DNA of 13,013 nucleotides. Origin: CAG-917 sp028724485. GTDB lineage: Bacteria; Bacillota; Clostridia; Christensenellales; CAG-917. The position numbers and the translations under genes were made by a program. The stretch is taken from assembly GCA_028724485.1 (NCBI GenBank), contig JAQYCY010000072.1, forward strand, positions 1 through 13,013, in the 5' to 3' direction. Each line of letters begins with the position of its first letter. Position 1 is the first letter of the stretch. Below, piece after piece: positions 7,755 to 13,013 of the stretch. The notes beneath the pieces are model-generated. The model was given only the letters and a program-made list of their open reading frames with translations, had not been told where the DNA came from and ran no database searches.

Positions 7755-8759
7755 ATGTCATTTTGGGAAGATTTTAAAAATCTGTTTAAAACCAAACAAA
7801 AGCTCGAAGAGGAAAAAGCCCAAAAACTTGCTTCTGCCTTAAAGGGTGAAGACAAGGTGACCGAACAACTTAAACAGCTTGAAAACCTTTATAATATGGG
7901 CAAGGAAAAGGAAAAAGACGTCGAAGAGCTTTTTCCGAAAGAAAGCGGTTTAAAAACGGTCGATTATAAGGCGGCAACGGACGACGAACTTTTGGAGCAG
8001 GCTAAAAACAGCTTATCGGGCGATTACGGAGATAAGAAGAATAAGATAAACTCCGAAACGGACGAAAAACTTTTGAACTTAAACGAAAAGTTGTCTGAAA
8101 CGAGAAGAAAGGGAGAGTCCGAACTAAATTCGCTCAAAGAAAAAATCGCGGAAGCGTTTAAAGACGTAAAAGACAACGCGATAAAAAAGGGCATTACGAG
8201 GTCGAGTATTTTTAGCGGCAATATCGAAAAACTCGGAGAGAGCGGAGCGGCAGAGCAAGATTCCACCTTAAAGAAATTGCAGACGGCGGTCAAAACTATC
8301 GATTCGCAAATATCGAATCTTGAAGCCGAAAGAGAAAACGCGCTTAACAATCTTGACATAAGGTACGCATCGGACGTTAAGGAAAAATTGAACAAACTGA
8401 CGAAAGAGCGTGACGCGGTTGTCAAAAAGTACGAAGACTACAACAATAAGATAATCGAAAAACAAAACAACTATGCTTTGACAAGAGAAAAAGCGATAAA
8501 CGATTATCTGAACGAAAAGAAGAAAAGGGAAGCGCTTGTCACCGAAGACGAAAAGGCTAACGGCTATAAGGGCGACAAAAAAGACAACTACGAGCAACGT
8601 TATAGAATCGCGTTTGACTATTACAATTCGCTTTCGAGCGATATTGCGCTTGACGCCTTAAAGGCAAGTCCGTCGATGAAGTATTATCTCGGAATTTATT
8701 ATGATAAGCTGCAAAATGCACTTAAAAGCCGACAAGCAAAAACTAAAAAGTATTTTTAG
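7755..8759 (+). CDS. Long coiled-coil virion protein, candidate ejection protein
   Basis: This 334-residue protein is very rich in Lys, Glu, Asn and Asp, with long heptad-type helices at about 12-60, 85-140 and 170-265. A distinct segment, NAIKKGITRSSIFSG (about 141-155), interrupts the coils. A more ordered Tyr-rich C-terminus includes YRIAFDYYNSL and MKYYLGIYYDKLQNAL. No signal peptide or membrane segment is seen. Its place between the tail hub and the holins is where short-tailed phages often encode internal/ejection proteins or distal tail parts. No tape measure is otherwise present. The function is inferred from position and coil content; a fibre-like protein is less likely because no beta-helix or Gly-repeat is seen. 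Confidence 0.72.
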   Translation: MSFWEDFKNLFKTKQKLEEEKAQKLASALKGEDKVTEQLKQLENLYNMGKEKEKDVEELFPKESGLKTVDYKAATDDELLEQAKNSLSGDYGDKKNKINSETDEKLLNLNEKLSETRRKGESELNSLKEKIAEAFKDVKDNAIKKGITRSSIFSGNIEKLGESGAAEQDSTLKKLQTAVKTIDSQISNLEAERENALNNLDIRYASDVKEKLNKLTKERDAVVKKYEDYNNKIIEKQNNYALTREKAINDYLNEKKKREALVTEDEKANGYKGDKKDNYEQRYRIAFDYYNSLSSDIALDALKASPSMKYYLGIYYDKLQNALKSRQAKTKKYF

Positions 8760-8768
8760 GAGGCAGGT

Positions 8769-9080
8769 ATGTGGGAAAATTTTTTAAGTCAGATTCTTGC
8801 CAACGGCGTTTGGGCGTGTTTGTTCGTGATTTTGCTTGCTTTTACATTAAAGGAAAACAAGGCGAGAGAACAAGCATACGAAGCGGCTATAAGTTCGCTG
8901 ACCGACAGGCTTAAAGCGGTTGAAACGATTGCTTGCGAAGTAAAGGAAATTTCGCAAACCGCAGAAAACATATTGCTTGCCGTAAGCGAACTAAAACCGA
9001 AAAACGCAAAGGGTGCAAGAGCAAAAAACACCGTGGTTGTGGGGGAAGACGATGATAAAAGAGAAATTAAAGTCTGTTAA
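8769..9080 (+). CDS. UviB/BhlA-family holin-like protein
   Basis: This 103-residue protein has one N-terminal membrane helix (about residues 8-27, LANGVWACLFVILLAFTL). A charged KENKAREQAYEAAISSLTDRL helix follows, which is the typical pattern of UviB/BhlA proteins of Firmicutes phages and bacteriocin clusters. In this family it is thought to permeabilise the membrane late in infection. AGGAGG at 8758-8763 sits 5 bases before the ATG. The C-terminal tail (about 75-103) is Lys/Ala-rich and then acidic. It overlaps the next holin gene by 29 bases, so the two are surely co-translated. Confidence in the family is good; holin activity itself is by analogy. Confidence 0.85.
   Translation: MWENFLSQILANGVWACLFVILLAFTLKENKAREQAYEAAISSLTDRLKAVETIACEVKEISQTAENILLAVSELKPKNAKGARAKNTVVVGEDDDKREIKVC
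9041..9046 (+). promoter_or_regulatory. Ribosome binding site of the second holin
   Basis: GGGGGA (9041-9046), inside the UviB/BhlA gene, lies 5 bases before the ATG at 9052. This supports that ATG over the upstream in-frame ATG at 9013, which would add 13 residues without any membrane or family feature. Confidence 0.55.
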
Positions 9081-9396
9081 TTTTTGGATTGCGATAGTGA
9101 GCGCGATAGTTATGACGCTAAGAGCGTTCGGAGTCGAAATGGGCGGCGAAGAAATCGACAACGCCGTATCGGGAGTAGCGGGCGTGTTGCTTATCTTTGG
9201 CATCTCGTTCGACCCGAAATCGTTTTCGCAAAAGGTAAAATCAAACGTAAATGCCGTGTCGGAAAAGACGGAAATCGTTAAAATCGAAACCGCAGAAAAA
9301 ATCGAAAAAAACGGTCAGGATATGGTTGACAAAAACACGGATACCACCGAAAACCATTCGGAAACGAGCGGCGAACTGCCCGATGACAAGAAATAA
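9052..9396 (+). CDS. phi LC3-family phage holin
   Basis: This 114-residue protein has two hydrophobic segments: NFWIAIVSAIVMTLRAFGV (about 10-28) and AVSGVAGVLLIFGISF (about 38-53). They are joined by a short acidic turn and followed by FDPKSFSQ, which matches the G-I-x-x-D-P-T/K end of phi LC3-type holins. A long hydrophilic Lys/Glu/Thr tail follows (about 60-114), longer than in the compact family members. Such holins form membrane lesions that let an endolysin reach the wall. No endolysin follows in this operon. It begins inside the upstream holin gene and is the last phage gene before the terminator. Confidence 0.82.
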   Translation: MIKEKLKSVNFWIAIVSAIVMTLRAFGVEMGGEEIDNAVSGVAGVLLIFGISFDPKSFSQKVKSNVNAVSEKTEIVKIETAEKIEKNGQDMVDKNTDTTENHSETSGELPDDKK

Positions 9397-9406
9397 TATT
9401 TTCAAT

Positions 9407-9440
9407 AAAGCCGTGGCATAGCTACGGCTTTTATTCTTTT
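9407..9440 (+). terminator. Intrinsic terminator of the phage late operon
   Basis: An 11-base-pair stem (9407-9417 with 9421-9431, one G-T wobble) closes on a 3-base ATA loop and runs into TTATTCTTTT. The stem begins 10 bases after the last holin stop. It has the same left arm, loop type and right arm as the pgi terminator at 12144-12178 (22 of 25 bases identical). Confidence 0.88.
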
Positions 9441-9748
9441 AACGCGGAGTATTTTAATAGACTAATACTTTTGAAGTATTCGTTTTTAATAGCTTAAAGA
9501 ACCTATTTAAATTTAAACGTTCATATTCAAAGAGCCTGAATAAAAGTCTAATATTTAATTTTGGTATTCATTTCAAAAGTATAAATTGAAAAACAAATAC
9601 TTATGTTTTAATAGCTTTTTTAAATCCTAATACTTGTTTTTAGAACCCTAATGTTAATTTTAAAAGTTAAGCAGCCAAGTCGAGTTTTAAATAGAAGCAC
9701 TTTTAATTGACGGCTAAAAACTTGACCGAAGCTAAAATGCGGTAATAC
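9441..9748 (+). other. AT-rich gene-free border with recurring short words
   Basis: No convincing coding frame or RNA gene is seen. The sequence is clearly more AT-rich than the genes on both sides. TAATACTT occurs at 9463, 9628 and 9743, with a related CTAATATTT at 9548. TTTTAATAG occurs at 9452, 9484 and 9606. A perfect 7-base inverted repeat AATACTT-TTG-AAGTATT covers 9464-9480. TTGAC occurs at 9707, 9722 and 9749. This is the likely place of the right attachment site or of regulatory binding sites, but neither can be fixed from the sequence alone. Confidence 0.4.
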
Positions 9749-9777
9749 TTGACTATGGGCTTTTTTAGTTTTATAAT
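9749..9777 (+). promoter_or_regulatory. Sigma-70-type promoter of the isomerase-pgi unit
   Basis: TTGACT at 9749-9754 and a perfect TATAAT at 9772-9777 are separated by 17 bases. The -10 box ends 7 bases before the ATG at 9785, which puts the expected transcript start on or next to the start codon. Confidence 0.82.
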
Positions 9778-9784
9778 CTAATTT

Positions 9785-10576
9785 ATGGAATTAGGAATAA
9801 GTACCGCTTCGTTTTTTAACGTTGCGAAAACAGAAGACACGTTTGAACTTGTTCGCCGCTACGGATTTAACGTATGCGAAGTTTTTTTGACTACTTTTTC
9901 GGAATATGAACTCGATTTTGCAAAAGTTTTGAATGACAGAAGATACGGCGTGAAAGTTCACTCGGTACATAGCTATACGACGAGTTTCGAGCCTATGTTG
10001 TTCAATCCTGCCGAACGCACTCGCCACGACGGCGAAAAACTTTTCAACAAAGTTTTGCAGGCAGGGCAAGTTTTGGAAGCAGGCAACTATACTTTTCACG
10101 GTCAATCGAGAATGAAAAAAACGACCGTCTACGATTATGAAAAGGTCGGAGTAAGATATGAAGAACTCGCTTTAAAAGCAAACGAATACGGCATAGATTT
10201 GTGCCTTGAAAACGTGCATTGGGCTTTTAACAATCGTCCAGAAGTATTCGCAAAAATCGCGCCGCTTGCTCCGCATCTTAAAGCTACGCTGGATATTAAG
10301 CAAGCAAAACAGGCAAACGTAGATTACAACGAATTTATTAAGGTTTACGGTGCCCGTCTTAAAACAGTGCATATAACCGATTACGACGACAACGGAAATA
10401 CTTGTTTACCGTTTGAAGGAACTTGCGATTTTGAAAGGCTATTTAAAACGCTCAAAGACAGCGGATTTGACGGACCTGTGCTTATCGAGCTTTATTCAAA
10501 GGATTATCCTAATCTCAACAGCTTGTATAAACCTTTCGACGAATTGAAGAACCTTATGGCAAAGGTAAACGGCTGA
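9785..10576 (+). CDS. Sugar phosphate isomerase/epimerase-like TIM barrel
   Basis: This 263-residue protein belongs to the xylose-isomerase-like / AP-endonuclease-2 TIM-barrel superfamily. It is a cytoplasmic metal-dependent fold whose members isomerise or epimerise sugars and related acids. Likely metal and active-site residues: H105 in YTFHGQ, E142 in CLENVHW, D170 in ATLDIKQ, H196 in TVHITDYD and E235 in VLIELY, in the usual order. The N-terminus MELGISTASFF is the first strand of the barrel, so the ATG at 9785 is the natural start. No Shine-Dalgarno precedes it and the promoter -10 box is 7 bases upstream, hence a probable leaderless mRNA. pgi follows after 49 bases, probably in the same transcript. 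The exact substrate is unknown; an endonuclease IV role is unlikely at this length and with these motifs. Confidence 0.85.
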   Translation: MELGISTASFFNVAKTEDTFELVRRYGFNVCEVFLTTFSEYELDFAKVLNDRRYGVKVHSVHSYTTSFEPMLFNPAERTRHDGEKLFNKVLQAGQVLEAGNYTFHGQSRMKKTTVYDYEKVGVRYEELALKANEYGIDLCLENVHWAFNNRPEVFAKIAPLAPHLKATLDIKQAKQANVDYNEFIKVYGARLKTVHITDYDDNGNTCLPFEGTCDFERLFKTLKDSGFDGPVLIELYSKDYPNLNSLYKPFDELKNLMAKVNG

Positions 10577-10625
10577 TTTTAAAGCAATAACAATAAACAT
10601 AGAAATAGAAAATTTAGGAGATATT

Positions 10626-12020
10626 ATGGAAGCGATTAAATTTGATTTCAACAATATGATGACGGAGTTCATCGGCGAGCAAGGTATCAAAGAAAGCGAG
10701 CTAACGAACGCAAAAGACGTTGCTAAAAAGGCATTTGACTTTTTTAAAGCAAATCGCGGCACGGCAATGATGGGTTGGGCAGATTTGCCTTACAATCAAG
10801 ACGATGTGGTCGAAGATATTTTGGCAACCGCAAAAGAAGTTCAAGCCAATTTCGACAATTTTGTAGTTTTGGGAATCGGCGGCAGTGCGCTCGGACCTAT
10901 TGCGGTGTTTAATGCGCTTTGCCATTTGCGCTACAACGACCTTCCTAAGGAAAAACGCGGAGTCAAGTTCTTTGTCGAAGACAACGTCGACCCTGAAAGA
11001 ATGCTTGCTCTTTTGGACGTCATTGACGTAAAACGCACGATGTTCAACGTTATCACGAAGTCGGGCGCGACTTCCGAAACGATGAGCCAATATCTTATCA
11101 TCACCGATATTTTGAAAAAGGCTCTCGGCGAAAATTATAAGAACAATATTATTGCTACGACTTCATCGCAAAAGGGAAATCTTATCAAACTTGCCAAACA
11201 AGAAGGCTTTAAAACCTTCTTTATTCCTGACGGTGTAGGCGGAAGATTCAGCGAACTTTGCCCTGTGGGACTTCTTCCTGCGGCGGTTTTGAATATCGAT
11301 ATAAAGGGTATGCTTTGCGGCGCTAAATTTATGGACGAACTTTGCTCGTCGGACGACGCATTTAAAAACCCTGCGCTTATGGCTGCGCTTTTGCAGTTTA
11401 TCGCAATGGGCAAGGGTAAAAATATATCCGTTATGATGCCTTATGCCGACAGCCTTAAATTTATTGCCGACTGGTATTGCCAACTTTGGGGCGAGTCGCT
11501 CGGCAAGGCGAAAGACCTTGACGGCAAAATCGTAAACGTCGGTCAAACTCCTGTTAAGGCACTCGGCGTAACCGACCAACACAGCCAAGTTCAACTTTAT
11601 ACCGAAGGACCTTTCGATAAAGTAATTACCATTATCGGAGTCGAAAAGTTCCGTGGCGACGTTGTTATCGCAAACGGCGCGGAAGAATTTAAAGACGTAA
11701 ACTTCCTTTGCGGTCACACTATGAGCGAACTTATCAACACCGAAAGAGTTGCGACCGAATATGCGCTTACCCGTTCAAAGCATATGAACAACACCATTAT
11801 GCTTCCTACGGTCAACGCATTCACTTTGGGGCAACTTCTTATGTTCTTCCAGCTTGAAACCGCATACTGCGGCTCGATGCTCAATATCGACACGTTCAAT
11901 CAACCGGGCGTCGAAGAAGGCAAAAACGCAACTTACGCCCTTTTCAACAGAGCAGGCTATGAGGAAAAGAAAGCCGAACTTAATGCCGCTCCGAAAAAGA
12001 ACGCTAAGTACATAATTTGA
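10626..12020 (+). CDS. pgi: Glucose-6-phosphate isomerase
   Basis: This enzyme interconverts glucose 6-phosphate and fructose 6-phosphate in glycolysis and gluconeogenesis, in the cytoplasm. At 464 residues it matches the shorter form common in Firmicutes. Seen in order: VVLGIGGSALG (80-90, first SIS domain), TKSGATSETMSQY (144-156, phosphate-binding loop), the family signature GVGGRFSELCPVGLLPA (203-219), the catalytic Glu in WGESLGK (E290), the ring-opening His in TDQHSQVQ (H319), and the C-terminal NQPGVEEGK with the conserved Lys (K433). All key residues are present. AGGAG at 10616-10620 lies 5 bases before the ATG. No clear promoter is seen in the 49-base gap, so it is probably transcribed with the upstream isomerase-like gene. 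Its mRNA ends with a repeat-bearing 3' region and terminator. Confidence 0.97.
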   Translation: MEAIKFDFNNMMTEFIGEQGIKESELTNAKDVAKKAFDFFKANRGTAMMGWADLPYNQDDVVEDILATAKEVQANFDNFVVLGIGGSALGPIAVFNALCHLRYNDLPKEKRGVKFFVEDNVDPERMLALLDVIDVKRTMFNVITKSGATSETMSQYLIITDILKKALGENYKNNIIATTSSQKGNLIKLAKQEGFKTFFIPDGVGGRFSELCPVGLLPAAVLNIDIKGMLCGAKFMDELCSSDDAFKNPALMAALLQFIAMGKGKNISVMMPYADSLKFIADWYCQLWGESLGKAKDLDGKIVNVGQTPVKALGVTDQHSQVQLYTEGPFDKVITIIGVEKFRGDVVIANGAEEFKDVNFLCGHTMSELINTERVATEYALTRSKHMNNTIMLPTVNAFTLGQLLMFFQLETAYCGSMLNIDTFNQPGVEEGKNATYALFNRAGYEEKKAELNAAPKKNAKYII

Positions 12021-12032
12021 TTTTAATTCAAA

Positions 12033-12142
12033 CAAGTTGTAAAACAGCTGTCTACAAGACAAACAGTTTGCAAGGTAAATAAGTTGTAAAACAACTGTCT
12101 ACAAGACAAACAAGTTGTAAGGCAAACAAGTTACAAAATTCA
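12033..12142 (+). repeat. Nested tandem repeat in the pgi 3' untranslated region
   Basis: Two tandem 47-base units (12034-12080 and 12081-12127) agree at 41 of 47 positions, five of the six differences being transitions. A broken third copy starts at 12128. Each unit splits into three 15-16-base subunits close to CAAGTTGTAARRCAAA, giving about seven subunits in all (starts 12033, 12048, 12064, 12080, 12095, 12111, 12127). Each unit can form two small hairpins: AGTTGT-AAA-ACARCT and TGTCT-ACA-AGACA. In unit 1 the A-to-G change turns a T-A pair into a G-U pair, so the stem is kept in RNA. The array lies between the pgi stop and its terminator, in the transcribed tail. Confidence 0.85.
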
Positions 12143-12143
12143 T

Positions 12144-12178
12144 ACAAAGCCGCGGCATTGCCACGGCTTTGTCTTTTT
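12144..12178 (+). terminator. Intrinsic terminator of pgi
   Basis: A 13-position stem with one C-A mismatch (12144-12156 with 12160-12172) closes on a 3-base ATT loop and is followed by CTTTTT. It ends the isomerase-pgi transcript. Confidence 0.9.
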
Positions 12179-12221
12179 ATAGCCGATTGCCGCAAAGAAG
12201 TTTTCAATGCTTAGACTGTAA

Positions 12222-12257
12222 AGGGCGGTTTAAAAGGGTTTTATCACAGGGCGGTTT
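12222..12257 (+). repeat. Direct repeat AGGGCGGTTT, two copies
   Basis: Exact copies lie at 12222-12231 and 12248-12257, 26 bases start to start, with TTTAAAAGGGTTTT-like sequence between. They sit about 75-110 bases upstream of the yfbR -35 box. They could be two binding sites for a regulator or simple chance in a G/T-biased stretch. Confidence 0.35.
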
Positions 12258-12295
12258 TTAAGGATAGGTTTTTTGTGTTTTTAAAGTTAAATTTG

Positions 12296-12318
12296 ACGCT
12301 GACGGGCGTATTTTTTTT
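12296..12318 (+). terminator. Possible weak second terminator
   Basis: ACGCT pairs with GGCGT (12296-12300 with 12305-12309, including one T-G pair), loop GACG, followed by A and eight T. The stem is short, but the T run is strong. It may act as a back-up terminator for read-through from pgi and insulate the yfbR promoter. Confidence 0.45.
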
Positions 12319-12331
12319 GTGCGGTTTATGC

Positions 12332-12360
12332 TTGTTTATTTTTGCTTTATAAGATATAAT
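12332..12360 (+). promoter_or_regulatory. Sigma-70-type promoter of yfbR
   Basis: TTGTTT at 12332-12337 and a perfect TATAAT at 12355-12360 are 17 bases apart. The -10 box ends 8 bases before the ATG at 12369, so the transcript should start at or 1-2 bases before the start codon. Confidence 0.75.
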
Positions 12361-12368
12361 AAATAAAT

Positions 12369-12944
12369 ATGGAAAACAGTTTTTTTGCTATTATGTCGAG
12401 AATGAAACTTATCTCTCGGTGGTCGCTTATGCGGTCTACTCGCAATGAAAGCCTTATGGAACATTCGGCGGAAGTTGCGATAATCGGCGAGGCGCTCGGC
12501 TTTATAAAAAACGAATATTTCGGCGGCAGGGTGGACGTTCAAAAAATATCGTCGCTTGCGCTTTACCACGACGTAAACGAAGTAGTGAGCGGTGATTTGC
12601 CTACGCCTATTAAATATTACAACAAAAAAATGGAGTCGGCGTATCACGAAATCGAAGGCGAAATTTGCGAAAGAATGCTTTGTGCGCTTCCCGAAAAATT
12701 GCGTGCCGATTATAAGAGCTATCTGACGCCGGACACGGACAGCGAAGAGTATAAAATTATGAAAGCGGCGGACAAGTTGTCTGCGTTTGTAAAATGCGTA
12801 GAAGAGAAAGCAAGCGGCAATCACGATTTCGATTGCGCATACGAAACGATAAAAAAATCGCTTAAAGAACTGAAAATGAGCGAAGTGGACTTTTTTATCG
12901 AAACCTTTTTGGACGGCTACGGAAAGCCGCTTGACGTGTTATGA
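12369..12944 (+). CDS. yfbR: YfbR-type 5'-deoxynucleotidase (HD domain)
   Basis: This enzyme hydrolyses deoxyribonucleoside 5'-monophosphates to nucleosides and phosphate, a cytoplasmic nucleotide-pool function. The 191 residues follow the family from end to end: FFAIMSRMKLISRWSLMR (5-22, contains the substrate-facing Arg/Trp), EHSAEVA with H32, the HD pair in ALYHDVNEV (H67, D68, E71), GDLPTPIKYYN (75-85), and the last metal ligand in KAADKLSAF (D135). The start at 12369 matches the N-terminus of E. coli YfbR (from memory), so no upstream extension is expected. There is no Shine-Dalgarno, and the -10 box lies 8 bases upstream, which suggests a leaderless mRNA. The stop overlaps the next ATG as ATGA. 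All catalytic residues are present. Confidence 0.93.
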   Translation: MENSFFAIMSRMKLISRWSLMRSTRNESLMEHSAEVAIIGEALGFIKNEYFGGRVDVQKISSLALYHDVNEVVSGDLPTPIKYYNKKMESAYHEIEGEICERMLCALPEKLRADYKSYLTPDTDSEEYKIMKAADKLSAFVKCVEEKASGNHDFDCAYETIKKSLKELKMSEVDFFIETFLDGYGKPLDVL

Positions 12945-13013
12945 GAATTGACGCTGACTTTTCAAAAACGTATAGCTATGGGAAAAGCGTATTTTGCGGT
13001 CTGCAATTTCATT
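12941..13013 (+). CDS. Start of an unknown gene, cut by the right edge
   Basis: The ATG at 12941 overlaps the yfbR stop (ATGA) and the frame stays open for 24 codons to the window end (MRIDADFSKTYSYGKSVFCG and on). The overlap suggests translational coupling with yfbR and the same operon. No family can be recognised from so few residues. Confidence 0.6.
   Translation, partial: MRIDADFSKTYSYGKSVFCGLQFH

Larger units (their letters stand above)
1..9440 (+). mobile_element. Right part of a podovirus-like prophage (late operon)
   Basis: One uninterrupted + strand gene series reads terminase, portal, scaffold, major capsid, head-tail adaptor, propeller tail hub, coiled-coil virion protein, holins, and closes with an intrinsic terminator. 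No tail tube, sheath or tape-measure gene is present, and the adaptor and hub resemble the P22 gp4/gp10 or T7 gp11/gp12 arrangement, so the virion is probably short-tailed. The genes after 9785 are cellular, so this is a prophage border and not a free phage. The left limit lies outside the window. The right limit is inferred to fall between the last holin stop (9396) and the host promoter (9749). All visible frames are intact, so decay is not evident here, but endolysin, tail spike and integration genes are not in view. Confidence 0.85.

Noticed and set aside
9013..9051. Longer N-terminus of the second holin from ATG 9013
   Set aside because: The added residues lack any family feature, and the ATG at 9052 has a proper ribosome site.
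9441..9784. tRNA gene as the integration site
   Set aside because: No cloverleaf, CCA end or T-loop-like sequence could be found in this AT-rich stretch.
11163..11717. Long open frame on the - strand opposite pgi
   Set aside because: It lies fully inside pgi, whose catalytic motifs are all intact; the antisense frame has no ribosome site or recognisable protein features.
12033..12142. The pgi 3' repeat as a CRISPR array
   Set aside because: Units are directly adjacent, with no unique spacers between them, and no cas genes are near.
12293..12958. TTGACGCTGAC present at 12293 and again at 12948
   Set aside because: An 11-base match is expected several times by chance in a window of this size; the second copy is coding.

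Overview
The window is a host-phage border. Positions 1-9396 are the late (packaging, head, tail hub, lysis) operon of a tailed phage integrated as a prophage, with every gene on the + strand. From about 9400 onward comes ordinary bacterial chromosome: a sugar-isomerase-like TIM-barrel gene, glucose-6-phosphate isomerase (pgi), a YfbR-type 5'-deoxynucleotidase, and the first codons of one more gene. AT-leaning codon use with many AAA/GAA codons, UviB/BhlA and phi-LC3-type holins, and short Firmicutes-type pgi all suggest an uncultivated Clostridia-like Firmicute. That placement is inference; no rRNA or marker gene is present.

Phage part. The order is large terminase (5' end cut by the window edge), two small unknown proteins (one with four Cys in a zinc-ribbon pattern), portal, scaffold, major capsid protein, a small unknown, a head-tail adaptor, a beta-propeller tail hub, a previously hidden 30-residue micro-protein, a long coiled-coil virion/ejection candidate, and two different holins that overlap by 29 bases. 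Almost all genes overlap or abut, many by ATGA/TGATG/TAATG junctions. The main gap is 67 bases after the capsid gene and contains two inverted repeats. There is no tape measure, tail tube or sheath gene, and a P22/T7-style adaptor plus propeller follows the capsid, so this is a short-tailed (podovirus-like) phage. No endolysin, tail spike, integrase or repressor is seen; these must lie to the left of the window or be missing. The operon ends in a strong intrinsic terminator at 9407-9440.

Border. Positions 9441-9784 are AT-rich, without a convincing gene, and contain recurring TAATACTT and TTTTAATAG words. This is the most likely place for the right attachment site, but no att core can be defined from one end.

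Host part. Two host genes (9785 and 12369) have a textbook -35/-10 promoter with a 17-base spacer whose -10 box lies only 7-8 bases upstream of the ATG, and neither has a Shine-Dalgarno sequence, so both look leaderless. Most phage genes and pgi have clear Shine-Dalgarno sites. The pgi 3' untranslated region contains a nested tandem repeat (a 47-base unit built from about 16-base subunits) that folds into small hairpins just ahead of the terminator. The pgi terminator hairpin matches the phage terminator hairpin at 22 of 25 bases.
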